Of a stretch of 15,188 nt of DNA, positions 13,194-15,188 are shown piece by piece. The translations under genes were made by a program, and so were the position numbers. Source of the stretch: Fen-1038 sp042408355 (GTDB taxonomy: Bacteria > Chloroflexota > Anaerolineae > Anaerolineales > Villigracilaceae); assembly GCA_042408355.1 (NCBI GenBank), contig JBHORD010000051.1, positions 1-15,188 on the forward strand, in the 5' to 3' direction. The notes beneath the pieces are model-generated. The model searched no databases. It had not been told where the DNA came from and worked only from the letters and a program-made list of their open reading frames with translations. Position 1 is the stretch's first letter, and each line of letters begins with the position of its first letter.

Positions 13194-13589
13194 CTAAACC
13201 TTGCTTTGAATCATCCTGCGGACTTTGCCGGGCCAGAGTTCCGGGATCACGCTGGCGTAGCCGCCCGAAATGATTCGAACGTTATCGAAACCCTGCGTGT
13301 GCAGGTAGGCAAACGCCACATTGGAGCGGTCGCCGGCAGTGCAGAATGTCGCCACCAGTTTGTCGCGCGGGATTTCGTTCAGGCGGGCGGGCAATTCATT
13401 GATGGGAATCTCCAGTGCAAAGGGAAAGGACATAAAGCCCCGCTCTTCGGGCGCGCGCACATCCAGCAGGACGGCTTCGCCCTTCGTCCACTTCTCGAAG
13501 AAGGCCGGCGCTTCGATCTTGTGCTGGCCCGTGCTCCAATATTCGAAGTCCAGTCCGCTCAGCCATTGGGAAAAAATGTTTTCGGTCAT
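13194..13589 (-). CDS. Single-domain rhodanese-like protein
   Basis: A 131-residue rhodanese-homology protein, a sulfurtransferase that carries sulfane sulfur as a persulfide on its active cysteine. VLLDVRAPEERGFM (40-53) is the conserved first half, and FCTAGDRSNVAF (82-93) holds the catalytic cysteine C83 in a six-residue loop ending in R/S, the sulfurtransferase pattern. GGYASVIPELWPG closes the domain. About 25 extra residues precede the domain, with no signal peptide, so it is cytoplasmic. GGAGG lies seven bases before ATG 13589. The gene is flanked on both sides by repeat elements. Its place between an ArsP/DUF318-type permease and a thioredoxin/TauE pair suggests transfer of sulfur to or from those partners. 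Confidence 0.92.
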   Translation of the reverse strand: MTENIFSQWLSGLDFEYWSTGQHKIEAPAFFEKWTKGEAVLLDVRAPEERGFMSFPFALEIPINELPARLNEIPRDKLVATFCTAGDRSNVAFAYLHTQGFDNVRIISGGYASVIPELWPGKVRRMIQSKV

Positions 13590-13620
13590 TTCAGCCTCCA
13601 GAAGATTTTGTTTTCTCTCC

Positions 13621-13663
13621 AGTCTCGATACGAGCGGGAAAGCACCGCTCTACTCAACCACCG
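13621..13663. repeat. Dispersed-repeat-like element between permease and rhodanese genes
   Basis: The stretch starts AGTCTCGATACGAGCGG and ends CCGCTCTACTCAACCACCG, with GAGCGG/CCGCTC (13632-13637 with 13645-13650) forming a 6-bp hairpin. A similar border (TCTCGATACG ... ACTCAACCACCG) is, from memory, a frequent intergenic repeat in several bacterial phyla. The permease stop is 22 bp away. Confidence 0.5.
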
Positions 13664-13684
13664 AGGGAGGGAGCGATGTGAGAG

Positions 13685-14734
13685 TTACATAATCCAGTTG
13701 AACAAATAACCGGTGATGATGATCGCCACGGCGATCACGCCGATGAACACTGCAATCAACTGCGGTTTGAGCACGCGGCGCAGGATGATCGTCTCCGGCA
13801 GGCTCAAGCCCACCACCGACATCATGAACGCCAGCACCGTGCCGAGCGAAGCGCCTTTTTCCATCAGCGCGCTGACGATGGGGATGACGCCCGCCGCGTT
13901 GGAATACAGCGGAATACCAACCAGCACAGCCGCGGGCACCGACCACCATTCCTGCCTGCCCATGATTCCCGCCAAGGCCGCATCCGGAACATAGCCGTGA
14001 ATGCCAGCTCCAACCGCGATGCCCACCACCACGTACAGCCAGACCTTGCCGACGATTTCCTTGACCGAGTCCCATGAACGCTCGATGCGCTCCTGGAACG
14101 TGAGTTTTTCGATCACGCCCGCGCCTTGATTCTGCATTTGCCAGACGAAATCTTCCACGTAGCGCTCCATCTTGAGCCGCCCGATCACCACGCCGGCAAT
14201 GATGGAAATGATCAGCCCGGAAGCGATGTAGATCCCGGCCACCTTCCAGCCAAATAGACCAAAGAGCAGCACGACTGCCACTTCATTGATGGTCGGCGCG
14301 GCAATCAAAAATGAAAAGGTTACGCCGAGCGGAATACCCGATTCGACAAATCCGATGAACAGCGGAACTGCCGAGCAGGAGCAGAACGGGGTGACGATTC
14401 CGAGCATGGCCGCCAGCACATTGCCCACGCCCTCGCGCTTCCCGCCCAGCCAGGAGCGCGTCTGCTCCGCGCTGAAAAAAGTTCGCAAGAGCGAGATCAG
14501 GAAAATCATCCCGCCCAACAGCAGGATGATTTTGGGAACATCATAGAAAAAGAAAGCCAGCGAGTCGCCCAAGTGCGAACCCGGCCGCTGTGCCAGCAGG
14601 CTGTAGGCAATCCAATTCGCCAGCGGCTGGATGATGTTGTAAGCCGCGAGCCAGGCAATGGCCGCCAGAACCAGCAGACCGATCATGCGCCAGGGGATTT
14701 CAGGTTTGTGTTGAGTGGAAAGTGTTTGATCCAT
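13685..14734 (-). CDS. DUF318/ArsP-type permease
   Basis: A 349-residue membrane protein of the permease family Pfam PF03773, which includes ArsP, an exporter of organic arsenicals; most members have unknown substrates. The hallmark TPFCSCSAVPLF (115-126) carries C118 and C120 at the end of a membrane helix, and is followed by FVESGIPLGVTFSFLIAAP. The second half has GIPLYSNAAGVIPIVSAL and LSLPETIIL, as in the family. About eight to ten helices are visible, with a cytoplasmic stretch near 190-225. AAGGAAA lies seven bases before ATG 14734. It is the first gene after a terminator, so it likely has its own promoter in 14735-14783, and it is followed by rhodanese, thioredoxin and TauE genes. Confidence 0.88.
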   Translation of the reverse strand: MDQTLSTQHKPEIPWRMIGLLVLAAIAWLAAYNIIQPLANWIAYSLLAQRPGSHLGDSLAFFFYDVPKIILLLGGMIFLISLLRTFFSAEQTRSWLGGKREGVGNVLAAMLGIVTPFCSCSAVPLFIGFVESGIPLGVTFSFLIAAPTINEVAVVLLFGLFGWKVAGIYIASGLIISIIAGVVIGRLKMERYVEDFVWQMQNQGAGVIEKLTFQERIERSWDSVKEIVGKVWLYVVVGIAVGAGIHGYVPDAALAGIMGRQEWWSVPAAVLVGIPLYSNAAGVIPIVSALMEKGASLGTVLAFMMSVVGLSLPETIILRRVLKPQLIAVFIGVIAVAIIITGYLFNWIM

Positions 14735-14753
14735 ATTGTTTCCTTTGATTTAT

Positions 14754-14769
14754 ATTCAAATTATCGAAT
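14754..14769. promoter_or_regulatory. Possible operator: imperfect palindrome upstream of the permease gene
   Basis: ATTCAAATTATCGAAT has six-base arms that match at five of six positions around TTAT. It lies in an AT-rich stretch 20 bp before the permease start and just after the preceding terminator, where a regulator of the operon would be expected to bind. No regulator gene is visible nearby and the site is short. Confidence 0.25.
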
Positions 14770-14782
14770 GAAATAATGCCGT

Positions 14783-14804
14783 AAAAAAAGCGGACAAGCC
14801 GCTT
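14783..14804 (-). terminator. Rho-independent terminator after the thioredoxin-like gene
   Basis: On the minus strand AAGCGG-CTTGT-CCGCTT forms a perfect 6-bp stem with a 5-base loop and is followed by a run of T (the plus strand shows A at 14783-14789). It begins about 12 bases after the stop of the gene ending at 14817 and separates it from the permease operon. Confidence 0.75.
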
Positions 14805-14816
14805 CTTGCCGGGACC

Positions 14817-15050
14817 TCAAGCCCGATTCAGCCACTCCAGCAGTTGCTGGTCGCTGGGAATTTTTCCCGCCGAGACGAGCCGGTTGTTGATGACCAGCCC
14901 GGGCGTCGAGAGGATCGGCCATTTCATGATCTCGGCGTAATCGGTCACCTTTTCGATTTCCAGTTGCAGATTATGTTTCTCCGCCAACGCGCGGACATTC
15001 CGTTCCAATCGTATGCAGTTGGCGCAGCCGCTTCCAAGTATTTTGACATT
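14817..15050 (-). CDS. Small redox-active disulfide (thioredoxin-fold) protein, start codon lost
   Basis: The frame gives NVKILGSGCANC, then a typical thioredoxin-like fold with STPGLVIN as the cis-proline loop and SAGKIPSDQQLLEWL at the end, about 78 residues. It is a paralogue of the protein encoded at 12859-13104 and of the same small disulfide protein family. The open frame extends upstream only to 15071 before a TAA, and contains no ATG, GTG or TTG before the CxxC. The first in-frame TTG (15008) is after the active site. The ATG seen at 15049 is in another frame. Homology is lost at about 15050, where the IS630-like element begins, so the original first codons and ribosome binding site appear to have been cut off. 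Expression is doubtful. Confidence 0.75.
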   Translation of the reverse strand, partial: NVKILGSGCANCIRLERNVRALAEKHNLQLEIEKVTDYAEIMKWPILSTPGLVINNRLVSAGKIPSDQQLLEWLNRA

Positions 15051-15188
15051 TAAGTAGTCGGTCGAAATAGATTATAAGACATGATAGACTTAGGGCATGC
15101 GAACGGAATATAAACTGAAACCCAAAGAATTAGCCGAAATAGAAAAGGCTATTCGGCAAGACAAACGAGCGGAAGTAAGGCAGCGAGC
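15051..15188 (+). mobile_element. Left end of an IS630-family element, runs off the window
   Basis: Sequence between the truncated thioredoxin-like gene and the transposase start is AT-rich and shows no host gene. TA dinucleotides at 15051-15052 and 15055-15056 are candidate targets, since IS630 elements insert at TA. The exact terminus cannot be fixed without the other end. Confidence 0.6.
15097..15188 (+). CDS. IS630-family transposase, N-terminal part
   Basis: ATG 15097 opens a frame that runs to the end of the window: MRTEYKLKPKELAEIEKAIR and then a basic segment (QDKRAEVRQRA). This matches the start of the helix-turn-helix DNA-binding region of IS630/Tc1-mariner transposases, in which a helix of the ELAEIEKAI type is followed by an R..RA motif. 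The catalytic DDE domain lies outside the window. It is the only clear plus-strand gene. Its start lies about 47 bp from the broken end of the thioredoxin-like gene, which is transcribed away from it. Confidence 0.7.
   Translation, partial: MRTEYKLKPKELAEIEKAIRQDKRAEVRQR

Overview
The window reads as chromosomal DNA of an environmental bacterium, most likely an uncultured member of Chloroflexota (Anaerolineae-like). That assignment is inference, from the gene families, the moderately high GC and the repeat elements at gene borders; no rRNA or marker gene is present to prove it. Every intact gene is on the minus strand, so transcription runs from high to low coordinates. Both ends carry insertion-sequence (IS) debris.

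Layout in order of transcription. At the right edge (about 15051-15188) an IS630-type element starts on the plus strand and abuts the 5' end of a small thioredoxin-like gene (14817-15050), which now has no usable start codon. A rho-independent terminator follows (14783-14804). Next come an ArsP/DUF318-type permease, a rhodanese, a second small CxxC thioredoxin-like protein and a TauE/SafE exporter; the last two overlap by 4 bp. Then come a BASS/ACR3-like transporter, a universal stress protein, a two-cluster ferredoxin with an unrecognised C-terminal domain, an OsmC protein with both cysteines, an MFS transporter and a chromate-transporter (ChrA) gene broken by an in-frame TAA.

The middle block is the most distinctive: OsmC, Mrp-type ATPase (DUF59 fusion, lacking the usual CxxC), OsmC, YlbF-family protein with a CGCGG tail, a second YlbF-family protein, and a NifX/NifB-type cofactor-binding protein. 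It is followed by a divergent TauE/SafE-like permease, a degenerate PAP2-like membrane protein, an LmbE-type deacetylase and a zinc-type CDF exporter. The left edge holds a fragment of a response regulator cut just before its phospho-acceptor aspartate and joined to what looks like the tail of a transposase.

Taken together, the genes look like a redox, sulfur and metal stress island: exporters for divalent metals, oxyanions and sulfur compounds, interleaved with soluble thiol, persulfide and Fe-S proteins. Tight spacing and strong ribosome binding sites suggest a few long operons. At least five hairpin or repeat elements sit at gene junctions or inside a gene, a sign of a repeat-rich, actively rearranging genome.
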